Origin: an uncultured Psychrobacter sp.
GTDB lineage: Bacteria; Pseudomonadota; Gammaproteobacteria; Pseudomonadales; Moraxellaceae
Direction: 5' to 3'
DNA: 64,000 nt
Assembly (NCBI GenBank): GCA_947495055.1
Contig: CANLXO010000008.1
Coordinates: 62,001-126,000, forward strand
Position 1 is the first letter of the stretch, and each line of letters opens with the position of its first letter. The notes below the pieces were generated by a model. That model did not search any database and was not told the origin of the DNA. It saw nothing but the letters and a program-made list of their open reading frames with translations. The translations under genes and the position numbers were made by a program. Positions 19,529 through 28,942 of the stretch are shown here, piece after piece.

Positions 19529-21160
19529 ATGCCAAAACATTTGATACAGAGACCTAAGACATTACCTAGACACTTGCTACGTAAAAGCGCTTTCTCACTT
19601 AGCCTAGCTAGTTTGACATTTTTTAGTATAAACACGGCTCAATCAGCGCCAAGTAGTATTGAGCAAATCACTATTTATCAAGGCCTAGCAAGCGTGACTC
19701 GCGCGCTACCTACTAGTGGAGGCGGCGAGCAGACCCTGGTTTTTTCATGCTTATCACCTTTTATAGATCAAAATAGTCTGAGCGTACAAGCAAGTAGTGG
19801 CGTCAATATCGGTGAGATCAGTACCGAGACGCTCAGCGGCGAGCAGGCGGCGCAGTGTCAGTATCAAGCAGATGCCGCTGTCCAGACTAAGCAAAACAGC
19901 CTCGCTGAGATTACCGCGGAGCTAGAAGCGGCGCGCTTGGCAAAGGCATATCTTCAAAATCTTACCAAAGTCACTCAGATCAGTACTGATGGTACGCCAT
20001 CGAGCAACGCACGCGATATCGAGGCTCAAGCGGCAGCAGTCAATAAAAGAATATTAGCCATACAGCAGCGCCAAGCATTGGCGCAAGACGAGCTCAATCA
20101 GCTGATGGCTGGCAGCGCAACCTCGACGGGTACGACAGTGACACAAGTGAGCGTGCGCACTGCTAGTCGCACGCCTGCTGCAGTCAAGCTGCACTATCAA
20201 GTACGCGGTGCCAGTTGGGAGCCCACCTATCAAGCGCGGCTAAATACTAATACTGAGCAGCTTAATATTACCGCCTCAGCGATTATTGCTCAGCAAACTG
20301 GCGAGAACTGGAGCAATGTGCCGCTGACCCTTAGCACCGTCAATCCCAATCAAAACACTAGCAGCCGATTGCCGCGTGTTAAGCGCTTGGGGTTATATGA
20401 TGAGAGCCGAGGTAAAATTGCTAGGAGTGCGGCACCAGTCATGGAGGCTATGCCTGTAGTCGTCTCTGGCGAAGCAGATTATGCGGGTGCTGATCAGCCT
20501 AATAGAGCGCCGCTACCGAGCTTTACGGTGAGTAGCCAAAACAAAAACGGTATTATCGAGTACCGTCTGCCGCAGCGCGTAAGTATTCCAAGTGATGGTA
20601 GACGCGTGCGCACTGTACTCGATGAGCAATCAGGAGCAAGCAAGCTATGGCTGCGTAGTACGCCAAGTATAGAGACCGCAGCGTACTGGTATGCCTCAGC
20701 ACCATTTATTACCCCAGCTTGGGTGGATGGCTCATTGCAACTATACCGTGATGACAATTATGTCGGTCAGTCGCGTTATAGCTATCAGACGCTAAAAGAG
20801 CAAGGCATTGGTTTTGGAGTTGATCCCAATATTCTCGTCAAGGAGATCAAAGACGATGACAAACAAGGCGATAAAGGCGTGTTTAATCGCACCCAGACAC
20901 TAACCACCACCCAAGCCTATCAGTTTACCAATCAGCATAATAAGGCGCGCCAGTTGCAAGTATTGGGCAGCGAGCCTGTCAGCCGCGATGATGATCTCAA
21001 GGTCACGGTAACCCATACGCCGCCTGTCACTGAGCGCAATTGGAATGATAATCAAGGTATGGTCGCTTGGGAGTTTACGCTACCTAGCAAGCAATCAAAG
21101 ATTATACAATCGACATCACAAGTGAGCTATCCTGCAGACAAAATATTGACGGGTAATTGA
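19529..21160 (+). CDS. DUF4139 domain protein (MuiA-like), secreted
   Basis: A 543-residue protein with an N-terminal signal-like segment (basic start, hydrophobic SAFSLSLASLTFFSINTAQSA ending near residue 40). It then has a DUF4140-like N-terminal strand region (IEQITIYQGLASVTRALPTSGGGEQTLVFSCLSPFID), a coiled-coil region about residues 115-195, and a DUF4139 beta-rich C-terminal half starting VKLHYQVRGASWEPTYQARLNT. Related proteins are named mucoidy inhibitor MuiA, but the molecular role is not established. It is followed by the NRDE gene after 44 bases. Confidence 0.75.
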   Translation: MPKHLIQRPKTLPRHLLRKSAFSLSLASLTFFSINTAQSAPSSIEQITIYQGLASVTRALPTSGGGEQTLVFSCLSPFIDQNSLSVQASSGVNIGEISTETLSGEQAAQCQYQADAAVQTKQNSLAEITAELEAARLAKAYLQNLTKVTQISTDGTPSSNARDIEAQAAAVNKRILAIQQRQALAQDELNQLMAGSATSTGTTVTQVSVRTASRTPAAVKLHYQVRGASWEPTYQARLNTNTEQLNITASAIIAQQTGENWSNVPLTLSTVNPNQNTSSRLPRVKRLGLYDESRGKIARSAAPVMEAMPVVVSGEADYAGADQPNRAPLPSFTVSSQNKNGIIEYRLPQRVSIPSDGRRVRTVLDEQSGASKLWLRSTPSIETAAYWYASAPFITPAWVDGSLQLYRDDNYVGQSRYSYQTLKEQGIGFGVDPNILVKEIKDDDKQGDKGVFNRTQTLTTTQAYQFTNQHNKARQLQVLGSEPVSRDDDLKVTVTHTPPVTERNWNDNQGMVAWEFTLPSKQSKIIQSTSQVSYPADKILTGN

Positions 21161-21204
21161 TATCTGGTTTTAGCCATTTACGCTTTTATGAATAAAGGAT
21201 AACT

Positions 21205-22026
21205 ATGTGTATTGTCGCTATCGCTTGGCAGCTATTTGACGATCTGCCTTTGGTTTTACTCTCTAACCGTGATGAGTTTTTGGAGCGCCCGACCACGCCT
21301 GTCCATCAGTGGGATGATGCACCTATATATGCTGGGCGAGATAATAGGAGCGGCGGCACTTGGCTTGGCATTCACCAAAATAAAGATGCTAACGGTATAC
21401 AACAAAATGGGCGCTGGGCGGCGGTATTGAACTTTCGTGATGGCGTGCAAGCACGAGAGGATGAGCGCTCGCGCGGTGAGCTGGTGACTGAATTTTTGCG
21501 CGGCACTCAAAGTCCGATGGAGTTTGCACGGCAGATTAAGTTGCAAGAGTACGCAGGGTTCAATCTTATCGTCGGGGATGCGCAGCAAGCTGTTGCCGTC
21601 AATAATCGTGGTCACGCCCCAACGCCACTGTATGCAGGCTTGCACGTATTATCTAACGGACAGTTTGAGGACAACTGGTTTAAGACCCAAAGGCTACGTG
21701 GTCGCTTGCGTCAAGAAGTCTTGCCACTTATCGCTGAGGATAGTCATCCTGACTACTGGCAAGCGGCGGCGTTCAATGTCATGTCCGATGTAACGCCTGC
21801 GCCAGTAGGGCAATTACCAGAGACGGGGGTGGCGACAGATATCGAGCAAGCGCTATCCTCTATTTACATAGAGCCTGCCAATATCTTGGCACTAACTAAT
21901 GGCCTCATGCCAAGTTACGGCACGCGGACACAAAGCATCTTAACCTTGCATAATAAGCAGGATGAGTCAAAAATAAAGGCGCAATTGATTAGTCTTGAAA
22001 CTGATACCATTACTTCTAGGGTTTAA
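21205..22026 (+). CDS. NRDE/TANGO2 family protein
   Basis: The 273-residue protein begins MCIVAIAWQLFDDLPLVLLSNRDEFLERPTTPVHQW. It contains the defining N-R-D-E tetrapeptide and the usual YAGRDNRSGGTWLGI continuation. The N-terminal Cys-2 would be exposed after methionine removal, as in Ntn-hydrolase-like relatives. Eukaryotic TANGO2 is linked to heme and lipid handling; the bacterial role is unproven. AAGGATAAC precedes the ATG. Closely spaced after the DUF4139 gene, so probably co-transcribed. Confidence 0.88.
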   Translation: MCIVAIAWQLFDDLPLVLLSNRDEFLERPTTPVHQWDDAPIYAGRDNRSGGTWLGIHQNKDANGIQQNGRWAAVLNFRDGVQAREDERSRGELVTEFLRGTQSPMEFARQIKLQEYAGFNLIVGDAQQAVAVNNRGHAPTPLYAGLHVLSNGQFEDNWFKTQRLRGRLRQEVLPLIAEDSHPDYWQAAAFNVMSDVTPAPVGQLPETGVATDIEQALSSIYIEPANILALTNGLMPSYGTRTQSILTLHNKQDESKIKAQLISLETDTITSRV

Positions 22027-22061
22027 AGTAGTTCGGGAAATTTACGCTAATACTAATCTTT

Positions 22062-22130
22062 GTAGGCTGTGGCTTTAGCCCAGCTCAATACTTTGCAAAA
22101 GCAAAATGCTGGGCTAAAGCCACAGCCTAC
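22062..22130. repeat. BIME: two inverted REP units
   Basis: Arms at 22062-22084 and 22108-22130 are perfect 23-base inverted copies separated by 23 bases. Each arm starts with GTAG and then folds on itself: GCTG with CAGC outside and GGC with GCC inside, with one unpaired T. A GTAG foot followed by a hairpin is the hallmark of REP sequences mobilised by REP-associated transposases (RAYT). No RAYT gene lies in the window. Confidence 0.8.
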
Positions 22131-22262
22131 GCAAACATTGTTAAATAGTTGATGCTTTTTAGACCTATCACTTTTGATAAAGTTAATCGTAATTTCTAGG
22201 TTAGTATAAATTCAACAGACCCTAAACTATAAAATTTTTATTTTAAATAGATAGGTCAACAT

Positions 22263-22316
22263 AAAAAATGCCCGCCATAATATCTGATTGTTTAGATATT
22301 ACAGCGAGCATTTTTC
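22263..22316. terminator. terminator hairpin downstream of rppH
   Basis: AAAAATGC pairs with GCATTTTT, with further pairing TAATATCT with AGATATTA inside and two mismatches between. It serves rppH on the minus strand and could also stop transcripts from the NRDE gene. Confidence 0.8.
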
Positions 22317-22330
22317 GTTTGTGCAAGCGC

Positions 22331-22852
22331 TTATTCCATCAGCAAATGATTGTTTTGCTCAGGAATAATCAGCTCTTGTCTAAGGGGTAATTCGCGTGCT
22401 AGCTCCTGAAGCGCACGGCGGTAAACCCCACGTTTAAAGTGAATCACTTGTCCGAGTGGATACCAGTAGCTGACCCATTGCCAATGGTCAAACTCAGGTT
22501 TTCCTTCATCAAAGCGAATGTGTTGTGTATTTGGCTCATCTAAGCGTAGCAAAAACCATTTTTGTTTTTGCCCAATACATAAAGGATGCTGTCCGTGGCG
22601 CACGTAGCGCTTGGGTAGACGATAACGTAACCAATCTTGCGTTACCGCTAATAAATCGACATGACGTGGATGCAGGCCGACCTCTTCCCAAAGCTCACGA
22701 TACATCGCGTCCATAGGAGTCTCGCCGCGATCGATACCGCCTTGCGGAAACTGCCAAGCGTTGTGACCTATACGTTTTGCCCACAGGACTTGTCCTTGTG
22801 TATTTGCCAAGATGATACCGACATTGGCGCGAAAGCCGTCTGCATCTATCAT
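22331..22852 (-). CDS. rppH: RNA pyrophosphohydrolase (Nudix)
   Basis: RppH removes pyrophosphate from 5' triphosphate mRNA ends and triggers RNase E-dependent decay. The 173 residues begin [40 protein letters not shown], and the Nudix box is [23 protein letters not shown] with the REL..EE metal ligands. The rest ([34 protein letters not shown]) follows E. coli RppH. It is transcribed alone. An 8-bp inverted repeat lies about 55-85 bases upstream. Confidence 0.96.
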   Translation of the reverse strand: MIDADGFRANVGIILANTQGQVLWAKRIGHNAWQFPQGGIDRGETPMDAMYRELWEEVGLHPRHVDLLAVTQDWLRYRLPKRYVRHGQHPLCIGQKQKWFLLRLDEPNTQHIRFDEGKPEFDHWQWVSYWYPLGQVIHFKRGVYRRALQELARELPLRQELIIPEQNNHLLME

Positions 22853-23292
22853 GACTAAACCTTTTAAATGTGATAAAAATAGCTCATTTTAAAAAGTATA
22901 ATGATAGCCATCATAATTATTATAAGGTGATGGCTGTCTATACTGAGTCAAAATGAGATTCATTACCACCATTAAACCAAGAAACCGACAAAATGTGTAA
23001 CGCTATTTTGCTATAAAATGTTTCACGAATTTAATCTTTTAAAATCAGTGGTTTACGCGCGATATAAATTTAGAGTTATTCACTCAGTTTCATCATAAAA
23101 ACAACCAAGTCATCTACTAAAAATCTATCCACTTCTAAAAGCTACTGCTTACTCTAAAATCGATTGAATCATTAACGACATGTGACAATCACGTCATAAA
23201 ATCTGGTTTTGGCTTGTGCTACACTAGCCAAAGTGCAAGTTTAGACTCGCGTAGATAACATTGAGATAGCGATTAATAAAGGACGATAAATA
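22853..23292. other. divergent intergenic region rppH / OsmC-like gene
   Basis: 440 bases without a plausible gene. It contains the inverted repeat AGCCATCA (22906-22913) with TGATGGCT (22928-22935), whose centres lie 22 bases apart, upstream of rppH. An extended -10 element lies before the OsmC-like gene. The middle part is AT-rich with no structure I can name. Confidence 0.5.
23217..23225 (+). promoter_or_regulatory. extended -10 element for the OsmC-like gene
   Basis: TG-C-TACACT fits an extended -10; no good -35 precedes it. The start codon follows about 68 bases later. The partial palindrome ATGTGA-CAA-TCACGT lies about 40 bases upstream. Confidence 0.4.
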
Positions 23293-23706
23293 ATGTCAGA
23301 ATCAAAAGCAAGCGTCATATGGCAAGACAACAAAGCCTTTATGGGCGTATCACCATCAGGGCATAATGTACAAATCGACGCCGACAAAGAAAAAGGCGCA
23401 AGCCCCATGGAGCTTATACTATTGGGACTTGGTGGCTGTGCCAGTTATGATGTGGTCGCTATTTTACAAAAGTCGCGCCAAGACGTCAGCGATGTCCGCT
23501 GCGAGTTGACCGCTCAGCGTGCCCAAACTGTACCTGCTGTTTATACGGCTATTCATATGCATTTTGTGGTCACAGGCAAAGATGTATCTGACAAACAGAT
23601 CGAACGCGCTATTAGGCTGTCAAGCGATAAATATTGCTCTGCGAGTCGAATGTTAGTGCAGGGCGGGGTAGATATCACTCACGATTTTGAAAATATCGCA
23701 GGTTAG
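23293..23706 (+). CDS. OsmC/YhfA family protein
   Basis: A 137-residue OsmC-superfamily protein. The two conserved redox cysteines are in GLGGCASYDVVAIL and SSDKYCSASRML, the positions used by Ohr/OsmC peroxidases. Overall it is closer to the YhfA type than to Ohr or OsmC, so peroxide-reducing activity is only an inference. AAAGGACGATAA precedes the ATG. It lies 10 bases from the MAPEG gene on the same strand, so the pair is probably one transcript. Confidence 0.85.
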   Translation: MSESKASVIWQDNKAFMGVSPSGHNVQIDADKEKGASPMELILLGLGGCASYDVVAILQKSRQDVSDVRCELTAQRAQTVPAVYTAIHMHFVVTGKDVSDKQIERAIRLSSDKYCSASRMLVQGGVDITHDFENIAG

Positions 23707-23716
23707 GACAAACCCA

Positions 23717-24142
23717 ATGAACATAATTTTTGGATTGATGTCTGATACTGCAGCTTCTGCAATATGGGCAATGGTAGTAGCTAGCCTGTTGCCTCTAGCT
23801 ATGGCGATAACTGCCAAAGCTTTTGGCGGTTTTAGATTGGCTGATAACGCACATCCGCGCAGCTTTTTGCAAGATACGACTGGCCCTGCCGCCCGCGCAA
23901 ATGCCGCCCAGCAAAACAGTTACGAGACATTGCCTGTGTTTTTGGCAGCAGTAATCGTCGCTATGCTGTTCTTTGTACCGCAGTCTATTATCAATGTATT
24001 GGCATGGTTATATGTGCTGATACGGGTAGGTTACTGCGTCGCTTATATCACTAATTTGGCGACGTTTCGCTCGGTACTATGGGTGCTATCGATGGTCTGC
24101 TCACTAATGCTGTTTTATTTAGCAATTAGAATTAGCACGTAA
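23717..24142 (+). CDS. MAPEG family membrane protein
   Basis: A 141-residue protein with four hydrophobic helices. The start chosen is the ATG at 23717 (MNIIFGLMSDTAASAIWAMVVASLL); an in-frame start inside the previous gene would add ten polar residues. The family motif region AHPRSFLQDTTGPAARANAAQQNSYETLPVFLAAVIVA holds the R-x-x-x-A-x-x-N-x-x-E-x-x-P pattern of glutathione-dependent membrane enzymes. Bacterial members are mostly uncharacterised; a glutathione-linked detoxification role would suit its OsmC-like neighbour. Confidence 0.85.
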   Translation: MNIIFGLMSDTAASAIWAMVVASLLPLAMAITAKAFGGFRLADNAHPRSFLQDTTGPAARANAAQQNSYETLPVFLAAVIVAMLFFVPQSIINVLAWLYVLIRVGYCVAYITNLATFRSVLWVLSMVCSLMLFYLAIRIST

Positions 24143-24217
24143 AGTATAGTAGTTATTCCAGCAACAGTTTAACGAGTGCTTGCTGCTTTAAAGGTGACGA
24201 TTCATTAACGCGCAGTT

Positions 24218-25246
24218 TTATTGATTACTACTTTGCTTTATTGCCTCGATGATAGCGTTTTTGTCTTTCTCACGTTTGATACTATTCCATAACGGCTGAG
24301 CCTCGCTATAGCCTTTGGTCAGCATCCCAAGCCACTGTTTGTAGCGACCAATGAGCACGACATCATTCTTCGCTTGCCCCTGCAAAAACGCAATCTGATG
24401 GCTGGTCAAATCCTGCCATGCCAGTTGAGTATGGTCTGCGTTGTCTTCTTTAACATCAACTTGAGCAACCAAATCGGGACGCGTCACCGCACCGCGACCG
24501 AGCATCAAATGATTAGTCCCTGACTGCGTTATACAGTTTTGCGCCTGCGCGCTTGTCCATATCTCACCATTAGCAATGACTGGAATTGATAGCTGATTAA
24601 AGCTCTGTATTTTGTCCCAGTAGGCAGGCGGCTTATAGCCTTGAGTTTTGGTACGGGCATGAATGGTTAACCAATTTGCGCCACTAGCGTCGATCGCTCC
24701 ACGAATATCATCTATACGACTATTATCGGTATAGCCGAGACGTATCTTCGCTGATACTGGAATATTGCTAGGAACGGCTTTTCGTACCGCGCTGATAATG
24801 TCGTACAAAACTTCTGGCTCATCAAGCAGCACTGAGCCGCCGCGATGACTATTGACGGTCTTGGCAGGGCAACCAAAATTAATATCGATAGCGGGCGCGC
24901 CAAGCTCGCAAGCGAAAGCCGCGTTTTCTGCCATCAGATTTGCCTCACTACCAAGCAGTTGAATATGAATAGGGGTATTTGATGTCGTCTTGGCATCCTG
25001 ATGCAGCTCTGGCACGTATCTATAGAACACATGCGCTGGCAGCAAGTGCTGAGTGACGCGAATAAATTCACTAACGGACCAATCATAAGGACGCCCTAAA
25101 TCTGTGGCAATTTGCGTCAAGATTTGCCGCATTAAAGGGTCAGTTAGGCCTTCCATTGGCGCTAGAAGGCGGACGGGATTGTTGAAAATTTTTTGAATAT
25201 GCTTTGATTGTACTAGCAATAAGGTCTGCTGATTGTCGTTGTTCAT
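24218..25246 (-). CDS. dusC: tRNA-dihydrouridine(16) synthase
   Basis: FMN enzyme that reduces uridine to dihydrouridine in the tRNA D-loop. The 342 residues contain LLAPMEGLTDPLMRQIL, the catalytic Cys in IDINFGCPAKTVNSHRGGSVLL, the SAKIRLGY strand, TIHARTKTQGYKPPAYW and the FMN phosphate segment PVIANGEIWT / LMLGRGAVTRP. The SEFIRV and HRGGSVLL variants point to DusC rather than DusA or DusB. It is transcribed alone on the minus strand. Confidence 0.92.
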   Translation of the reverse strand: MNNDNQQTLLLVQSKHIQKIFNNPVRLLAPMEGLTDPLMRQILTQIATDLGRPYDWSVSEFIRVTQHLLPAHVFYRYVPELHQDAKTTSNTPIHIQLLGSEANLMAENAAFACELGAPAIDINFGCPAKTVNSHRGGSVLLDEPEVLYDIISAVRKAVPSNIPVSAKIRLGYTDNSRIDDIRGAIDASGANWLTIHARTKTQGYKPPAYWDKIQSFNQLSIPVIANGEIWTSAQAQNCITQSGTNHLMLGRGAVTRPDLVAQVDVKEDNADHTQLAWQDLTSHQIAFLQGQAKNDVVLIGRYKQWLGMLTKGYSEAQPLWNSIKREKDKNAIIEAIKQSSNQ

Positions 25247-25341
25247 CGGTATGTGTTCGTTGTTATCTATCGAAAGTATCTATAAGATTGGAAAACTAAT
25301 GGCCACGTTTTTAACACTACTTTTAAAGTGACCAACGCTGC

Positions 25342-26838
25342 TTATTTACTCAAAATTACCTTTTTCCCCGACTGCAATCCTAATATTAAATCTTTAATAT
25401 GATGAATATCTAAATTGGCTTGCGCGCGCGTACAAGCAACATACAACAAGCGCAATTCTTCAGGGCTAATCTTAATGCCGTTGGTGGTGACATCATAATA
25501 GAAGTCATCATCGAGCTGAACTTTGCCCCATTCTAGTCCTTTAGCTTTGTGCGCGGTAGAGATGACATAATCAGCATTCTCAATTCGTGTCAGACTATTA
25601 ACTGCTTGGGTGAGTACATTGGTGCCATGATCATCGACCAGTTTGACTAAGGTTTTGAGATCGCTACCCTCATTGGTTTCTGAGTACTCTTGCACATCCG
25701 ACCAATTGTAAAAGTAGGCAAGCTCTGGCACGCCATAAGCGGATTTACCATTTTTAAGGTTCTCAGCCGCCTGACAGAACTTTAGCATACGATCAGTATC
25801 TGCTTGCAAGGCTACGCGGTGTCCAAGTTTCAGTCCTGTCAGTAGCTGCGCCATGGCAGCTGCATTGGTTCGACAGAGTATCGCGTCCTTTTTACTATGT
25901 ACTAACCCTTTTTCTGTAGAGGACTGCTTGGCAGGATTACCTTTTAACGGCACGTCCTCTTGCAAGGCTTTGAGCAAAGTATTGGCCACCTCAGCGATAG
26001 GTTCACCAAATCGAAACGACTGCGTCAGTAGAGTTTGCGGCAGCGGTAGCTTTTTCATGGCGTTGACTGCGCCGCGCCACTCATATATCTGCTGATGAGC
26101 GTCGCCAACATAGATGACCTGCCGTGGTTGCTGGGTCAAAATCCCCATCATTAGTGGATCGGCGTCTTGCGCTTCATCAAACAAGATAAAGTCGGCAGGA
26201 ATGCTAGGTTTTGAGAGTGCCCAAAGTTTGAGGTAAATGTCATGACCGATACCCGCAGGATGGCGGGCGTCAATCGATTGTAGCCAGCGCTGCTCGACAG
26301 CAGGGTAGAGCATCTCACGCAGCTGCTCGGCGTCTGACTCATCCAGCCAACTTGGAAACAGAATATGTCTTGGCGCAGGGTAGCTGGCATGAGTGCTACA
26401 AAAATTACTCACCGCATCGCTGACAAAACGTGCGAGGCGCGCTGGCGTCAAGGTAATGTATTTGTTGACACCATCCATTTGCCGACGCACTTGTACTGGC
26501 TGCAAGCCCAAATCATCGCCCAAGCGTTTGGGCGAGAACCTAGGCAAGGACAATTTGGCGGTGATATCACGCGCCACGTGCCGATACGCCAATGAGTGAA
26601 AAGTACGGCAATCAACGTGTGGGGGGAATTTCGCTCGCGCATCGTTAGCGATTGCTTTGTTAAAAGCTAAGTACAAACCGCGCCCGCGCAAGCGCTCCCC
26701 GATAAGCTTAAGCGTTGTAGTTTTACCCGCACCTGCATAGGCCACTACTTTAAATGACTTTTGATCCATCGCCATATTAAGTGCATTTAGCTGCTCATCG
26801 GTGGGGTCGGTCATATAAGCGGGCATAGATGCAGACAT
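25342..26838 (-). CDS. UvrD-like superfamily 1 DNA helicase (short form)
   Basis: A 498-residue SF1A helicase, smaller than UvrD or Rep (about 700). Motifs in order: Q region (PTDEQLNALNMAM), Walker A AYAGAGKTTTLK, Ia YLAFNKAIANDA, Walker B ILFDEAQDADP, III GDAHQQIYEWRGA, IV QSFRFG, V STAHKAKGLEWGKV and VI LLYVACTRAQANL. The AFNKAIA form of motif Ia and the short 1B/2B regions recall the FBH1-like and phage helicase branch. Role unknown, probably recombination or repair. No phage genes lie around it. Confidence 0.85.
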   Translation of the reverse strand: MSASMPAYMTDPTDEQLNALNMAMDQKSFKVVAYAGAGKTTTLKLIGERLRGRGLYLAFNKAIANDARAKFPPHVDCRTFHSLAYRHVARDITAKLSLPRFSPKRLGDDLGLQPVQVRRQMDGVNKYITLTPARLARFVSDAVSNFCSTHASYPAPRHILFPSWLDESDAEQLREMLYPAVEQRWLQSIDARHPAGIGHDIYLKLWALSKPSIPADFILFDEAQDADPLMMGILTQQPRQVIYVGDAHQQIYEWRGAVNAMKKLPLPQTLLTQSFRFGEPIAEVANTLLKALQEDVPLKGNPAKQSSTEKGLVHSKKDAILCRTNAAAMAQLLTGLKLGHRVALQADTDRMLKFCQAAENLKNGKSAYGVPELAYFYNWSDVQEYSETNEGSDLKTLVKLVDDHGTNVLTQAVNSLTRIENADYVISTAHKAKGLEWGKVQLDDDFYYDVTTNGIKISPEELRLLYVACTRAQANLDIHHIKDLILGLQSGKKVILSK

Positions 26839-27043
26839 AAAGGTTACCTAAGGTATGAAAGCTTATTTGCTCAAGCTAAAGTATTGGAATATGGGCAAAA
26901 CAGCAGGGGCAAAAAAAGCCACTGTATTGGCAATGGCTGAGGTGCAATTAAAGGTAAAAATAAGCAAAAGAAAACGGATGAAAAGCTAAGCTATAGTAGC
27001 AGATTGCGCGCCCTACTTTAAGTCAAAAAACCTCTAAATTCAC

Positions 27044-27883
27044 CTACTTATCTAATTTAACGGCTGCTGTCGAATCAGCGTTAGGTTCTTTTTTTATCAA
27101 AATTTTTGCCAAAAATAATCCTAGCTCAAACAATAACCACATCGGAAACGCGAGCATTAGCATAGAGATGCCATCAGGCGGCGTGACTACTGCTGCAATC
27201 GCAAAACAACCGACGATGATATAGCGGCGTTTATCTTCTAAGCTGTCAATGGAGACAATACCAGCTAATATCAACAACAAGGTCACTACTGGAATCTCAA
27301 AGGTTACGCCAAAGACCATAAATAGCTTTAGAGCAAAGCTTAAATAACTATCGATATCTGTCATTGGCAGCACATTTTGCGGTGCAAACACGATAAAGAA
27401 TTTGAGCACGCCTTTGAGTACCACAAAATAAGCAAAAGCTACGCCTGCATAGAATAAAACAATAGAAGAAAATAGAACGGGGATAGCGACTTTTTTCTCT
27501 TTTTTATACAGTCCTGGGGCGACAAAAGACCAGATTTGATACAAGATATAGGGCATCGCAAAGAACGCGGCGACAAATATGGTCAAGCGTATCGGCGCCA
27601 TAAAGTTTGAGGTAATGTCAGTTGCGATCATCGTCGAGTTGGCAGGTAGCTGCGCCACTAGCGGATCTGACAAAAAGTCATACAGCTCACGGGAGAACCC
27701 AACCAGCGCCAAAAAAATAATCAAGATAGCCGCGCAAATCTTTATCAGATGCGCTCGCAGTTCAATCAAATGCTCAGTAATAGGCATATCGGCAAACGCG
27801 CCTGACAAGTTACCTGTTGAGGTGAGCTCCTCATCAGTCGCTATTTTTTCTTGGCGACTTTTTTGCCGCTTAAATAGCTTCAT
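27044..27883 (-). CDS. tatC: Sec-independent translocase subunit TatC
   Basis: Six-helix core of the twin-arginine translocase, which recognises RR signal peptides with TatB. The 279 residues show the N-terminal HLIELRAHLIKICAAILIIF, the conserved periplasmic/cytosolic loops FVAPGLYKKEKKVAIPVLFSSI and FGVTFEIPVVTLLLILAGIVS, and RRYIIVGCFAIAAVVTPPD. The amino-terminal extension of about 30 polar residues is longer than in E. coli. Its ATG overlaps the tatB stop by one base, so translation is probably coupled. Confidence 0.97.
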   Translation of the reverse strand: MKLFKRQKSRQEKIATDEELTSTGNLSGAFADMPITEHLIELRAHLIKICAAILIIFLALVGFSRELYDFLSDPLVAQLPANSTMIATDITSNFMAPIRLTIFVAAFFAMPYILYQIWSFVAPGLYKKEKKVAIPVLFSSIVLFYAGVAFAYFVVLKGVLKFFIVFAPQNVLPMTDIDSYLSFALKLFMVFGVTFEIPVVTLLLILAGIVSIDSLEDKRRYIIVGCFAIAAVVTPPDGISMLMLAFPMWLLFELGLFLAKILIKKEPNADSTAAVKLDK

Positions 27884-28503
27884 CAGTCAGCCTCCGAGAT
27901 ATTTTTAGAGGCATGGGTATCGTTATTAAAATGGGAGGTTTTGTTCAAATCAACGTGTAATAAGACATCCGCTTGATAGTTAGGCAAGTAGGGCGGGGTA
28001 GGCAGTCGCCGCGCCTTATCATAAGCTCCGAGTCGAAACCACATGTTCTCCCACGGACGCGTAATGATAGGTTGAGCGTTTTGTTCGGTGTTATGAGTTG
28101 CTAGCGCTTCTTGATCTTGCGAGTGGTAGCTGTAATCAGCTTGGTTAGGTACAGACGGCTTGATGTCGTCTGTAAAACCCTTATCTACTTCATCGTCTTT
28201 GCCGCTCATATCTTTATTCTGTGACGATTCAAACTCTTTCATGCTACCGCGCATCTCTGCCATTTCGCGGCGCATATCCGCTTCTGTCTCACGGATTTTA
28301 GCCAGCTCTTTTTGCATCAGTTGCCGCGTTTCAGCCAGATCAAGCTCCGCTTCAATCTCTGATTGCAGCGTTGATATCGTACGGCGCAATTTGCCATACC
28401 ATTGACCTGCCGTGCGCGCCGCTTGTGGCAATTTTTCTGGCCCCAAAACAATCAAAGCAATCACGCCAAATAAGAGTAGTTCAGAGAATCCAATATCAAA
28501 CAT
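27883..28503 (-). CDS. tatB: Sec-independent translocase subunit TatB
   Basis: TatB partners TatC in the receptor complex. The first 20 residues, MFDIGFSELLLFGVIALIVLGPEKLP, form the single membrane helix with the conserved Glu and the GPEKLP hinge, followed by the amphipathic helix QAARTAGQWYGKLRRTI. A long charged coiled-coil region (about residues 40-95) and a poorly conserved C-terminal tail make up the remaining part of the 206 residues. It lies 79 bases after tatA. Confidence 0.95.
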   Translation of the reverse strand: MFDIGFSELLLFGVIALIVLGPEKLPQAARTAGQWYGKLRRTISTLQSEIEAELDLAETRQLMQKELAKIRETEADMRREMAEMRGSMKEFESSQNKDMSGKDDEVDKGFTDDIKPSVPNQADYSYHSQDQEALATHNTEQNAQPIITRPWENMWFRLGAYDKARRLPTPPYLPNYQADVLLHVDLNKTSHFNNDTHASKNISEAD

Positions 28504-28582
28504 AGTCGTTAAGCATAGTAATCAAGCATCACAGGTTGAAGGCAAGTGTTAGCACAAGCAAGCCTTTTATACTTTAGGGTTC

Positions 28583-28858
28583 TTACACTTTGGGGTTCTC
28601 GTTATCAGTACTAATAGGAGTCGCCACTTCGTCTACTCTCGTTCCTACATTTGCGCTATCACTCTGTTGCGTGCTGGCGTCATGATCAAGGACACGGTGC
28701 TTTTTTTGATGCTCGATATCTTCATCTTTGACCGCTTCTTTGAAGCCTTTGACCGCCCCGCCTAAATCTTTGCCTGCATTTCTAAGTTTGGAGGTGCCAA
28801 ATACAATCACCACCACGACTAACAAAATAAGCCAATGCGTAATAGAAAAACTGCCCAT
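28583..28858 (-). CDS. tatA: Sec-independent translocase subunit TatA
   Basis: Pore-forming subunit of the Tat system. The 91 residues have an N-terminal helix ([18 protein letters not shown]) followed by the conserved [25 protein letters not shown] hinge and amphipathic helix, then an acidic tail. It is the first tat gene, 84 bases after hisIE. Confidence 0.96.
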   Translation of the reverse strand: MGSFSITHWLILLVVVVIVFGTSKLRNAGKDLGGAVKGFKEAVKDEDIEHQKKHRVLDHDASTQQSDSANVGTRVDEVATPISTDNENPKV

Positions 28859-28942
28859 AGTCGTATCCTTATGTCCTAATAAAACGTGTTTGCATTATAG
28901 CATCTAAAGTATTTAGTTATGCTGAGGTTATCATTATCCAGG

